Origin: Rhizophagus irregularis
Lineage: Eukaryota; Glomeromycota; Glomeromycetes; Glomerales; Glomeraceae
DNA length: 64,000 nt
Assembly (NCBI RefSeq): GCF_026210795.1
Contig: NC_089429.1
Location: 7,101,001-7,165,000, forward strand
Reading direction: 5' to 3'
Shown here: positions 23,605 through 33,729 of the stretch, piece by piece
Layout: each line of letters opens with the position of its first letter
How positions within the stretch are numbered: the first letter of the stretch is position 1
The notes under the pieces: generated by a model
Told to the model about the DNA's origin: nothing
Database searches by the model: none
Seen by the model: the letters and a program-made list of their open reading frames with translations, nothing else
Program-made: the position numbers and the translations under genes

Positions 23605-23790
23605 CTAACTTTTCATCAAGGTCGCCTCTCTATTGTTCCTATAAGGGTTCTTTTTTTGTATTTTGTTAAAAATAGAAGACAAAGAAGCGTCAGTTGGACA
23701 ACGGGTGATGGACGTTCTCTTCAATTTTGAATGTCCTCCCATATTTTCTTTCACTTCCAAGGGAACGCCACTTGTAAATACTGGTAAAAG
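23605..23790 (-). pseudogene. Possible exon, unrecognised
   Basis: The minus frame contains TSGVPLEVKENMGGHSKLKR and TSITRCPTDASLSSIFNK, then a basic stretch ending REATLMKS before TAG. The composition is protein-like and unlike the flanking AT-rich DNA. The in-frame ATG upstream (23856) precedes Asn/Phe-rich text that may be intron. No family is recognised; it could be the last exon of a broken gene. Confidence 0.3.
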
Positions 23791-23899
23791 TAAAATGAAA
23801 TAAAAACTCTTATTATTTGTAGATTCCACATTTTGATGTCTGAATCTCTTAAGCACGTGAACGGACGAAGCTCTCCCGCCTCTCCGTATAGTTGCGAAT

Positions 23900-26485
23900 T
23901 TCTGAGTGGAAAGCAGGAAACTAGCTTGCTTGTAATAGTGTTGATAATAAAGGTAGTAAAGTTATAGCTCTTTAAACATAAAAAATTATTGAATAAATGC
24001 AAAAATATCTTTCGCAAGAAAGAATTTTTTTTAGGGGGAAATCGATAGATTACACATAGTCATATGTGGTTATTGCATTAGTCGATCTCCAAGTTCTAAA
24101 CAAGTTTATAATCTCTTTAATAATTCCTTTTTTAGTAAATTACGGACTGGCATTCGAACCGGTTTGATATAAAACCGGTCTCGGAGTCGCTCGGTAAATG
24201 CATGTTATATCACGTGCAAATAACGAGAGTATGGTAATTATGTTCACTACAACCTCTATGTTTGTTTTATCACTTAATTATAAAATTCTTGTGCAGTTGA
24301 TCATTTGAACATTTATTTGTTAAGCTTAAAATTAAAACCAAAAATTAATAATATTGCATAATTTTCAATGGCACGAAACTGCGCCTTCGCGTAAATTTTA
24401 ACCGGGATAGTCTCAAATCAGTAAATAATTTCCTAAATTTGATTCAACAAACTTTTAACTTTTTTAATGAAGTTTAAAAAAAACAATAGTAATGTTGTAA
24501 AAGGAACAATAGTTTTACTTTTTTATTGCTGTAATATTGTAAGGACATGCAGTACATAATAATTTCTCAAACCTCTTCATGTTTTAATTAGGACACAATG
24601 GGCATTTGTTGTATATCGGATATGAACGGATATTACACATAACACATATTTATTTCCATTTATAATTTTATTGAATAAAGTTTATTATGTTTATATCTCT
24701 TAAACGTAAAAAGGTATCATTTTTTGAATTTCAACTAAACGAATATAGTAATTGATTATTAGCAAATTAAGGTTTATTTGTTTCAATCAATAAAATGAAT
24801 GTCACACAATTGTACCATATCTTAAAATTGTTATTAAGATTTAAAACTCATGTTGTAAGAAAATATTGATTGCCTTTGTTAAAATACCAAATTAATGTGT
24901 CAAAGTCCAACTTATTATCACATATTTGAAACAAATATGTAAGCGATTTGATACATTGATTATTAATAAGTTTCTTTTACAAGCAAGCATATACAGTATA
25001 TGGTTAAAAAAAATATATATTTTTTTTTTAATCGAACTCCCTTTTCTATTTTATAAATGAAACGTGACGCAAGATAATATCTAATTACGGCCGAGACAGG
25101 GGAACTCGGATTATAGAAAAATTCCTTAATGTAGAAATTATTCGACCATCATGTGTACAATTTTTTTTAAAAAAAAAAATTCTGAACGTGCTCAATACCA
25201 TCTTATGATTTGATAAAGCATATATTTTTTCTGTATCAATGGATAACAAATTAATTTGATATAATTGACCGATTTTATTATAATAAATTGTTATAATACT
25301 TTCTGTAAAAATTCTGTGAAATAACTAAAATAAAGAAACTTAATCATAATCAATTACGTTATAACATTTAATAATTCTTTTCTCCGACTTCTCCGATTGT
25401 GAATTATACATTTTGAGTTAGAGAAAATAATATGCGAAACAAAAAAATCTTTCAATCCTTGAATTTTTATAGAACTAAATATAGAGGCGACGAAACATAA
25501 AAATCAAGAGAATAAAATTGCACAATAGTAACAAATAATGATGATACTTGTTTCAATGTTCATTAATAAAAAATAAATCTTTTTTTTAAGAACAATAAGA
25601 ATATTCTCTGTTATTATTAAAACTCGGACGTAGAACAAATAATTTATGGTGTATTCATAAAATAAACGAGGTGTTATACATTATTTATTTATATTATAGA
25701 TTTAAAAAAGAAGTTGAAAAAATTTTTTCTATTGGTTTGATAGTATATTTTGATAAATGATGATACAAGTTGTAGTTATGTTATAATGCATATTATAATC
25801 CCAAAAGAATGTTTGAAAAGTGCCATAATTAGATACAATTATCATACTCATATATTTGCCGCAGTCCCGTCATCGGTTTTGATCTCGTCATTTCCAATTG
25901 GCCGAATAAAAAATCGAAGTCGTATAAAGTTTGATTCTTAAAATGCGACTCTATATTTTCAATAGTACCATATTAAGCAACTTTAATTTATTAATTATAT
26001 TGTATAATTAATTAGACTGAGTTGTCGCTTGATTACAAATATAGTAACTATGTTTATTCCCCCTTAACCTAAAATTGTACGAAAAAACATGAGACTTTTC
26101 CGTAACGCCAATTCGCTTTTTTTTTTTAATTATGATTTAGTCGATTGTATAAACCTTTATTCGTTAAATAATGAGGGGAGCATCTACGCTGCTAACATAA
26201 ATCATAATTCATAATTTTATTTATTTTATTCGGGTATTCTTATTCATCTATTTGTTGCACACTGAAGTGTATCATAAATATCTGAAACATTGAATGGTGG
26301 GTATAATAAAGTAATAAACTTTTGCAAAATAATATAGATACGGCCGAAAAAAACATTTTTAAGGTTGTCATTATATAATTCTAGTCAATGTTTCAAAATG
26401 AAAAGATATACATGATTTATTCCTATACGAAGGGTACAAAAGATAACCAAAAAAAGTAACAAATTAAACGTTGCACTTGTTACAG
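23900..26485. other. Gene-poor stretch with one perfect palindrome
   Basis: No gene is supported. ACCGGTTT, a 6-nt loop and AAACCGGT near 24159-24181 form a short perfect hairpin beside GGTTCGAATGCC (minus strand), which mimics a tRNA B box but is not part of a tRNA fold. The 63-codon frame at 25750-25941 has no recognisable feature. Confidence 0.4.
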
Positions 26486-26719
26486 ACAAATATTATTTAT
26501 AGGGCCTTTCCTTCCGTTCATTTTCATTAAAAAAAGTGAGATAAAAATCTTATTACAAAACTTAATCAACATTTTTAAAAAAAACGAAGAACCCTATAAA
26601 AATATTACCGTCGAAGTTGGTTCAAATATAAAAACATTTCGTGTTCACAATAGTAGACCAAATATTGAATCAACTTCAAAAAGACCAATTTGAAGAAAGA
26701 ATGAGATACTCTACTTTAG

Positions 26720-27985
26720 GTATTTTTGGACTTTAATTCGTACTTGATCGATCTACAATTACTAACTCCAGTAATATCATCTATAGCAGATCCTCAAAGT
26801 CCGGATAATTTACCCAGTGAACCTATATTCCAGGGTGCACAACAAATGCAAATTCTAGAAATACCTAGACAAATTGAATTTTTCATCCCTTTTCGAATAG
26901 CGCAATATAAGATCAAAGCGTTATTAAATAAATTGACGTTAAAAAACTTTGATTCTATATCAAATCAAATTATTTTCTATGCTAACAATAGAAGAGATGG
27001 ATATATGTTTAGGGAAATAGTTCGACTTATATTTGAATCTCATGATGAACAGAATTTCAGTGCAATATACTATGCTAAGCTTTGCTCTAAGATGATAGAA
27101 AGAGTCGATCCTAAAATAATTTCCTTCAAAAAATCCAGGAATAAGTTTCTTAAAGGCGGTATTTTATTTAAAAAGCATCTTATTGGTCGTTGTGAAAACG
27201 ATTTTAAGAATGGTTCCTGGAAGGTTAACATTGAATTGCCCCTCAATAAAAATGGGGAACCGGATCTGATGTCAAATGAATATTATGCGGCTGCGAAGAT
27301 TAGACGACAAGGTCTTGGTTTAATTAGTTTCATTGGCGAATTATTTAATTTAAATATTATTTCCGAGAAAGTCGTATATGAATGTATTGAGAAATTTTTA
27401 GAATTACCTGAGGAAGTAGAAATGGAAAATTTATGTAGATTAATGAATATAGTAGGAAAACAACTTGATCATATCGAACAAAACAATCATGAGGAATCAG
27501 ATCAAAATACGGAATCCCAATCAGAATGGGAGTGGGAGAAGGAGGAGGAGTGGGAGTGGGAGTGGGATGAGGATGAGGAATGGGAGGAGGATGAGGAGGA
27601 TGAGGATGAGGATGATGAGGATGATGATGAGGATGATGAGGAGGATGATGAATGGGAGTCGGAGGAGGAGGAGGAGGAATCAGGGGAAAATACGGAATCA
27701 GAGGAAAATACGAAATCAGAAGAAAATACGAAATCAGAGGAAAATACGAAATCAAACAAACGTGATCAAAAAATGGAATCATACTTTGAACAAATGGAGG
27801 AGCTATCAACATCTCCGAATTTGTCAATCCGCATTAAATTTATGTTAATGGTAAATTTTGTTGAATATTTTTGTATTATATTTATTATATTATGTTGCTA
27901 ATAATTAATTTTTTTTTTTTAGAATGTTATAGACTTACGAAATAATGCTTGGGAACCTCGAGAGTCGAGAAAGAGAAATATTTAA
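26720..27985 (+). CDS. eIF4G-like MIF4G-domain protein with acidic insertion
   Basis: The open frame covers 26720-27850, then a 72-nt intron (27851-27922, GTAAAT..TTTTTTAG), then a last exon to TAA at 27983-27985. The protein carries hallmarks of the eIF4G MIF4G HEAT-repeat domain, the scaffold that binds eIF4A in translation initiation. These are KALLNKLTLKNFDSIS, FSAIYYAKLCSKM, YYAAKIRRQGLGLISFIGEL, LCRLMNIVGKQLD, YFEQMEELS and IRIKFMLM joined over the intron to NVIDLRNNAWEPR. Between KQLD and YFEQM lies an insertion of roughly 90 residues of Glu/Asp/Trp runs and ENTKSE repeats. Full eIF4G is far longer, so this is a short paralogue. The 5' end is unsure. A TAG precedes 26720 and TTTAG there could be an acceptor. 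Upstream 26490-26690 is also open (EEPYKNITVEVGSNIKTF). The first in-frame ATG is 26846. Confidence 0.85.
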
Positions 27986-27999
27986 ATTGCAAAGTAATG

Positions 28000-28480
28000 A
28001 ATGGGTCAACTTTATTTGGTATGAACCCAAATAGTATATGTTATTTCTTTTTTTTACATTCTGTATTAAATTACCAGTAATGATAATGTTTAACTATCAT
28101 ACCCCCTCCCCTGTATTTCAATAGATAAATTATTACAATTTACAGTATATGTTTTATTTTTTTTATATTAATTTACAGTATATGTTTTTTATTTTTTTTA
28201 TATTAATTTACAGTATATGTTTTTTATTTTTTTTATATTTATATTATAAATAAAGATAAACTTTTGTTATTCATTATTAAATAAGGTGATAAATGATCAT
28301 TTTTCTAGTCTTTACTCCAATAAAACTCAAACATGTGAAATTTTTTTCGTGTCATTGTCTTAAACGATTTTTCATCTCTTTATCGAAGTATAACTTTCCG
28401 TCAAAATAATATTTCAGTCATCATATCTAAAGTAATGAATTTTCTTATTTGATTGATTTACGATGCATGTTAATGCATGT
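28000..28480. repeat. Intergenic with three tandem 33-35-bp units
   Basis: TTACAGTATATG followed by T-rich sequence and TATTAAT occurs three times, with CAGTATAT at 28143, 28176 and 28211. The rest of the interval after the MIF4G gene shows no gene and no clear polyadenylation signal. Confidence 0.7.
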
Positions 28481-28821
28481 CAGACCCGCCCGGGAAAATT
28501 CCATTTTTATAATATATGAATAAATCGGAATTTTTGCTGTATTATGAAATAAAACGGAGATTTTATGATTTTTTAACAATTTTATTCCGACACGTGACAA
28601 CTAGCCAATCATTATTGCATATATCGTGATAGAAATTGTAAAAAACTAGTAAATTATTGATCATTTCAATCGTTTTTGACTAAAATTATTGTCGTGTCAC
28701 TAGCGCAACCTACATTAAGATGTAAGCTAGAATTATCAGATGTTTCTTACTATAATTGGTAATTTTTCATCGGAATAAAATCGGAATTTTTTCCGTTATC
28801 GTGATAAAAATTTGCGATTTA

Positions 28822-29011
28822 CTGCTGTTTTCATAAGACCTGGGACAAAATAAATTTTTGAACCCGACCGCCGACCCGCCGATCCAGTATTTTAGCTGGC
28901 ACGTGATCCAGATATGATAGTTTGATTTGTAAAATAACAATTGAACCGGATCGGAGGGTCGGCGGTCGGGTTCAAAAATTTATTTTGTCCCAGGTCTTAT
29001 GAAAACAGCAG
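28822..29011. mobile_element. TA-flanked MITE with 65-67-bp inverted repeats
   Basis: From 28820 the sequence TACTGCTGTTTTCATAAGAC and onwards through AACCCGACCGCCGACCC to 28886 is the reverse complement of 28947-29013, with a single mismatch seen. The centre of about 60 bp is unique. TA on both sides suggests Tc1/mariner-type insertion. Near-identity of the arms suggests recent insertion or arm homogenisation. Confidence 0.8.
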
Positions 29012-29040
29012 TAATATCGGAATAAATCCGGGTCTCTGAT

Positions 29041-29256
29041 TTTTTTTTTTATTTTTATTATAAGACTCGTGAACTGGACTACAAGCAACTGCTAGCAGTA
29101 CGAAATACAAAATAACGAAACAAAACTAAGCTAATGCCTGTTCATCCAATCCCCCAGGTAGCTGGAGAGGAACCGCCAAGCCTCTTATTCAATTGAATCC
29201 TAGGCAAAGCCAGATCAAACCAAAGTACCGGTGGAGCCACAATAATATACCTAAAG
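29041..29256 (-). mobile_element. SINE-like retroposon
   Basis: A perfect 16-bp direct repeat AATCCGGGTCTCTGAT flanks the insert (29025-29040 and 29257-29272). On the plus strand the insert starts with a run of T with interspersed A (29041-29062), that is, a poly(A) tail on the minus strand. A target duplication of this length plus a 3' A-tail is the signature of LINE-mediated retroposition. The 5' part on the minus strand has TGGCTCCACCGG and GGATTCAATTG, loosely like Pol III A and B boxes. It has no reading frame. The class is inferred; the insertion signature is seen directly. Confidence 0.7.
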
Positions 29257-29564
29257 AATCCGGGTCTCTGATGCATGCGCATCAGCGCATTTCAGAAGTT
29301 TATAAAAATCACATGACCGATACGCAGTATTTAGTGTATTCACGTATTACAGGTATTACAGGGGAATGAAACTTTTCGTAGTGATAATAGAAATATATCA
29401 CATATGTTAATTTGTTCAATCTGTACAACAAAGGTGATATGAAATAAATAGTGTGATATAATCGTATTCGTATTTAAAAAAAAACATCCGTAAAAAACCT
29501 GTTAATTTTCTTTGAAATTACCACAAAAATAAAACATTTCTTGAACCATTTTTTTTTTTTGCTA

Positions 29565-30440
29565 CATTGCATCACATGTCGGGTAATTAAAAATCACTTT
29601 TGACTATTTTTTCGTTCATTACAAAAGATGATAATCTCGATTTTTTTTTTTAACCGGCAGATGATGTCATGTACTCACTAAATTTCTAAAAAAAGAAATT
29701 CATCAGCCACAAAACTTGTTATAGAACGTGACGATAAATAAACAAAATAAACAAAATAAACAGAAATATAACCATTTAAATAATGATAATTTTCGTTCCC
29801 ACGTTTCCTGGTTTTTTATTTTTTTCATTCAAGAAACAATATTTGAGATGGCTACAAATTATTCACCAAAAACATTTTCATGAATTATTATTATACAATT
29901 ATTCACAAAAAAACAATTCAAAATTAGACTTCGTACATCCAAGAAAATTAGAATCATTTTTTACAAACTGGAAGAATAGAAAATTAGAAAATCAAAGAAA
30001 TTACCTATTAGTGTAAATACTTGTAGCGTTGTAATCCAAACTTACGAAGACGATGATGTAATTATTTAAATCAATTTATGAGTGTATTTCTTTTTTTATG
30101 GTATATTAATATTTTTTTTTTAGAAAATAGACTACTACTGTTATATGGTTAATTTGGATATTCAAAAGATTAGGATGTTATATTGAAAAAAGAAATCATA
30201 TAGGCAGAATTGCAAAATCAAATTCGTTGGTTAAAGAAGCTGCCAACAACTTGATCCTAATATTGACCAAGTTCATTCAAAATGGACCAACCTGGGAGAT
30301 GATGATGGCTACAGGCAACAAAAGACCTCGAATTCGAGAAGGCAGCCTTTGCAATCTTCGTTTCAGAAGTCCAAACGGGGATAAAAGAATTCGTAAAGTA
30401 GGCAATTGCTTTACGAAGTTGTAAGTGGCGATGTCGCACG
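29565..30440 (+). repeat. Dispersed repeat, copy 2
   Basis: Same order and orientation as 18510-19360. It has the ATGATGTCATGTACTCACTA block, then the HFHELLLYNYSQ and HPRKLESFFTNWKNRKLENQ coding-like text. The TTACGAAGACGATGATGTAA segment, the intron-like T tract and a 65-codon frame at 30227-30424 follow. That frame matches the frame at 19153 for most of its length but carries an insertion after KEAANNL. It begins with TTG, not ATG. Both copies carry different small indels. Confidence 0.8.
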
Positions 30441-32080
30441 CTTGATTACTGGCGTACATAACGTCCGGCGGGCTTGATCTATTCTAGAGCAAACCAAGAA
30501 ATTAACGGGTTCCTGGGTCACATGTACCTCTTACGTTTGCCTCCGCTTGTCGCCTTTTTTCTTCATACAAAGCTTGACTCCGTTCTTTAATTAAAGTAGA
30601 AAAAGGTGTTTCACCACATACAAAATTTTTCTGAAAGATGGAGATGTAGAATTAGGATATTATTCTAGTTTTAATAAAAAAATTCTTGAAACTAGTAAAT
30701 TTCTTTTAGAAGATTACGAAGTTTTTCAAGTAGTTAGAAAGACAAATTAAATTTATGAAGTTCCGAAGCTGAGAGTCATTCTAGAAGCCGCCAAGAAATT
30801 AACGGTTAAATTCGCAAATTATAAGCTCAGAGTTCTTCAATGACAACCAAGGATATAATTACTTTAAGAAATTTGGATTTTTCTTCTGATTATTCTGATG
30901 AAGCTGATAACTTCTATAATCCCGATAACTATATACGCACGCCCGATGGTTGCCGGCAACCGAAAATCCTTATGAAGAGAGGATGATTTTATCGTACGCT
31001 TGATTACTGGCGTACATAAAGTCCGGGCTTGATCTATTCTAGAGCAAACCAAGAAATTAGCGGGTTCCTGGGTCACATGTACCTCTTACGTTTGCCTCCA
31101 CTTGTCACCTTTTTTCTTCATACAAAGCTTGACCCCGTTCTTTAATTAAAGCAGAAAAAGGCGTTTCACCTACAAAATTTTTCTGGAAGATGGAAAGGCG
31201 TTAATTTTTTGTCGAAATAAGATATACGATATACCGTATAACGAATAAAGAATTTACGCGTCCTTAAATTAATTCTATTTTCTTTGAATATTTAAGGAGG
31301 TTTATATTTAAGGGGTTTGAAAAATTATTTTGAAGCAGGAGTAATGAAACCAAGTATTTGTATTCTAGTTATAATAGAAAAATTATTGAAACTAGTAGAT
31401 TTATTTTAGAAGATTACGAAGTTTAAGTAGTTAGAAAGACAAATTAAATTTGGAAAGTCCCAAAGCTGAGAGTCATCCTAGAAGAAACCAAGAAATTAAC
31501 GGTTAAATTCGCAAATTATAAGCTCAGAGTTCTTCAATGACAATCAAAGATATAATTACTTTAAGAAGTTTCTTCTGATTATTCTGATGAAGCTGATAAC
31601 TTCTATAATCCTGATAACTATATACGCACGCCCGATGGTTTCCGGCAACCGAAAATCCTTAATGAAGCTTGATTACTGGCGTACATAACGTGGAGGCAAA
31701 CGTAAGAGGTACATGTGACCCAGGAACCGGTTAATTTCTTGGTTTGCTCTAGAATAGATCAAGCCCGGACGTTTGTTGGCTTTTTTCTTCATACAAAGCT
31801 TGACTCCGTTCTTTAATTAAAGTAGAAAAAGGCGTTTCACCTCATAAAAAATTTTTCTGAAAGATGGAGTTAGGATACGATTCTAGTTATGATAAAAAAT
31901 TCTTGAAACTAGTAAATTTCTTTTAGAAGATTACGAAGTTTTTCAAGTAGTTAGAAAGACAAATTAAATTTGAAGTTCCAAAGCTGAGAGCCATTCTAGA
32001 AGAAACCAAGAAATTAATGGTTAAATTCGCAAATTATAAGTTCAAAGTTCTTCAATGACAAATCTTGAATATTACGATGC
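30435..32080 (+). repeat. Three diverged tandem units with one inverted segment
   Basis: Unit starts are marked by TGATTACTGGCGTACATAA at 30443, 31001 and 31670 (periods 558 and 669 bp). Each contains the block CATACAAAGCTTGACTCCGT, a GAAACTAGTARATTT block, AACCAAGAAATTAACGG and CTCAGAGTTCTTCA. The second unit has about 140 bp of extra sequence (about 31195-31340). In the third unit a segment of roughly 85 bp (31690-31772) is inverted relative to units 1 and 2. Plus-strand text such as ILETSKFLLEDYEVFQVVRK is open in unit 1. The last frame, 32128-32232 (KAENLKEAFVKRKGRRVVDH), lies just outside and ends in TGA. Confidence 0.85.
30535..30630 (-). pseudogene. Stranded exon inside the repeat array
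   Basis: On the minus strand a CTTTCAG acceptor precedes a 96-nt open exon (32 codons) containing KNFVCGETPFSTLIKERSQA, followed by a Lys/Arg/Glu-rich helix and a GTAAGA donor. Unit 2 (31085-31178) holds the same exon with a stop codon and a codon deletion; unit 3 keeps only part because of the inversion. Exon-like quality and intact splice signals in unit 1 suggest capture of a piece of a real gene. The parent gene is not recognised and not in this window. Confidence 0.5.
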
Positions 32081-32239
32081 TAAAACTGGTTCACGATTAC
32101 TACACTTTCCTTGACCGATCACGATGAGATGCTCAACTATATCAAAATGAAAAAGCAGAAAATTTGAAAGAAGCTTTTGTAAAAAGGAAGGGCCGAAGGG
32201 TTGTGGATCATACTGAAATACAGATGAATTGATTTATAT

Positions 32240-33004
32240 CATAAATCAGCATTGCGAAGTTTGTTTAGCATGTAAATTTATTCCTTGTATTAGTTAATCT
32301 ATATAGAAATTTTTTTTTCTTTTTTTTTGGTAATGTAAATAATTAAATTTATTAATAAACTCTTAACAAATTATTCAAATAATATATGCTCTTAACAATT
32401 ATTTCTAATTAATAATGCTTTACCTACAACTTACAAACTCACTGGTCGCGAAGTACAACAAAATTTCTTATTAAAAATTATTTATTAAAGAATTCTTTAA
32501 CTATTGATCTTAAAAGATTTTAATTAAGTTTATTGATGCAATAATTTGATTCATGTATCGAAAAAAAAAAATGTTTAATTTTTTTATGCTTGTATCATTT
32601 GTTCATTTTATATTAATTTTATCAAATTCTGCTTTAGTTGCTATTCAACCTCAAGGTTGCCGCGTGACAGTAGTAGTAATTCACTGTATGATCGATCCAT
32701 TTCAATGTTTTGATTCAAGCAAAAAATAAACAAAAGTATCGATTTAAACGCACATTATTCATAAAAGACAAATGAATATCGACTCGTGCAATTGTATTTG
32801 GATTAAGTTGGAACACCCATTACTAGTTTTTATTTCGAAATTTCTGACATGAATTTTCTAAAAAAAATAAATGATAAAAAAATAAAAATAAAATATTTAC
32901 AATAATAATAAAAATAACGTAATAATAATAATTAAAATAACATAATAATAATGATAATAAAATAACATAATAAAAATAACATAATAATAATTAAAAATAA
33001 ACCC
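32240..33004. other. Intergenic with ATAATAA simple repeats
   Basis: There is no gene. About 32865-33000 is an AATAATAAT / AATAACATAATA microsatellite immediately downstream of the SWIRM gene's stop codon. Confidence 0.6.
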
Positions 33005-33712
33005 CTAATAATTATGTTCGTAATTTTGAATCCATTTGGTTTGAACAAACCACTCCCACAATTTATTTGTCTTGTTAACATCTATTCTAAGGAGTTTTTG
33101 TGCATCACACCTGCGAAATGGTAATGATTTTTCCATAGCCGTTCTGGCAGAGGAAATTAGTATGTATTTTGCTAAAAGGTATTGAAAAGGCGTAAGCCTT
33201 AATGTTGTAGCTACGCAAGCTTCTTTAGGATGTAAATAGTCATAATACGGGAATTGTATTATAGACCGAGGTTCTGAACTCCAATTGACTTTTGGGGTTA
33301 TTTTTTTAAGTATTGACTTGTCAAGTTTTAATAGTTCAATCATTTTCCATAATTCATAGATTGAAATATTGAGAAGATGCAGATTTTTATCAGTTACAAT
33401 TGATTCGTACCATCTCCTTCTGCTTTTCTTATCAAGTTGATTAGAATTTCCTGATTTTCTCGAATAAGGGCTTTTTCTAATTTTATTATTAGGGGGAACT
33501 CCACATAGAAGGTTAGAGTGATTTACGTCAACGCTAGAAGAGGTAGATTTATTCGATAAAGGCTTTTCATACTCCTTTTCCGAATCTTTAATCAATTTTA
33601 GTAATTCCGGAGATGCGTCGCAAAGTCGCATTCTATATTTATTCGATTTACTAATTAATGATGTTGATGGTTGCGCGAAAGAATTGACGTCGTTGGTAGT
33701 AGAAGATTGCAT
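33005..33712 (-). CDS. SWIRM-domain protein
   Basis: A 235-residue protein starting at ATG 33712. The C-terminal half carries a SWIRM domain, a helical module found in chromatin proteins (for example Ada2, SWI3/RSC8 and LSD1) and in fungal Fun19-type proteins. Visible motifs are PYYDYLHPKEACVATTLRLT, PFQYLLAKYILISSA, RRCDAQKLLRIDVNKTNKLW and EWFVQTKW, ending near the C-terminus. The 'LRLTP.QYL..K' and 'DAQKLLRIDVNK..KL' patterns are the domain's most typical parts. The N-terminal 100 residues are Ser/Lys/Asn-rich and probably disordered, with a basic KKSRRRWYES stretch before the domain. No intron is evident. A nuclear role in transcription or chromatin is inferred from the family. Confidence 0.85.
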   Translation of the reverse strand: MQSSTTNDVNSFAQPSTSLISKSNKYRMRLCDASPELLKLIKDSEKEYEKPLSNKSTSSSVDVNHSNLLCGVPPNNKIRKSPYSRKSGNSNQLDKKSRRRWYESIVTDKNLHLLNISIYELWKMIELLKLDKSILKKITPKVNWSSEPRSIIQFPYYDYLHPKEACVATTLRLTPFQYLLAKYILISSARTAMEKSLPFRRCDAQKLLRIDVNKTNKLWEWFVQTKWIQNYEHNY

Positions 33713-33729
33713 TATAAATTTGAAAAAAT

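Larger units (their letters stand above)
28481..29270. mobile_element. Non-autonomous hAT-type element with two nested insertions
   Basis: The left end CAGACCCGCCCGGGAAAATT and the reverse complement of the right end, CAGAGACCCGGATTC, are imperfect inverted repeats with a hAT-type start. The 8-mers ATGCATGT (28473-28480) and ATGCATGC (29271-29278) flank it and agree at seven of eight bases. The inside contains several CGGAATTTTT / AAAATTCCG motifs in both directions. A MITE (28822-29011) and a SINE-like insert (29041-29256) sit within it. No transposase is encoded. Confidence 0.7.

Noticed and set aside
24148-24200. GGTTCGAATGCC on the minus strand resembling a tRNA T-arm
   Set aside because: The flanking five-base stems do not pair and no acceptor, D or anticodon arm fits. 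The palindrome ACCGGTTT/AAACCGGT explains the sequence.
27357-27848. Long frames on the minus strand and in a second plus frame across the acidic region
   Set aside because: They are shadows of the GAGGAT/GAGGAG repeat (poly-Ser, poly-His/Pro, poly-Arg/Met) over the real MIF4G-domain frame.
32870-33000. ATAATAA-rich tract as a regulatory element of the SWIRM gene
   Set aside because: It lies just downstream of the stop codon and is a plain microsatellite; nothing specific supports a function.
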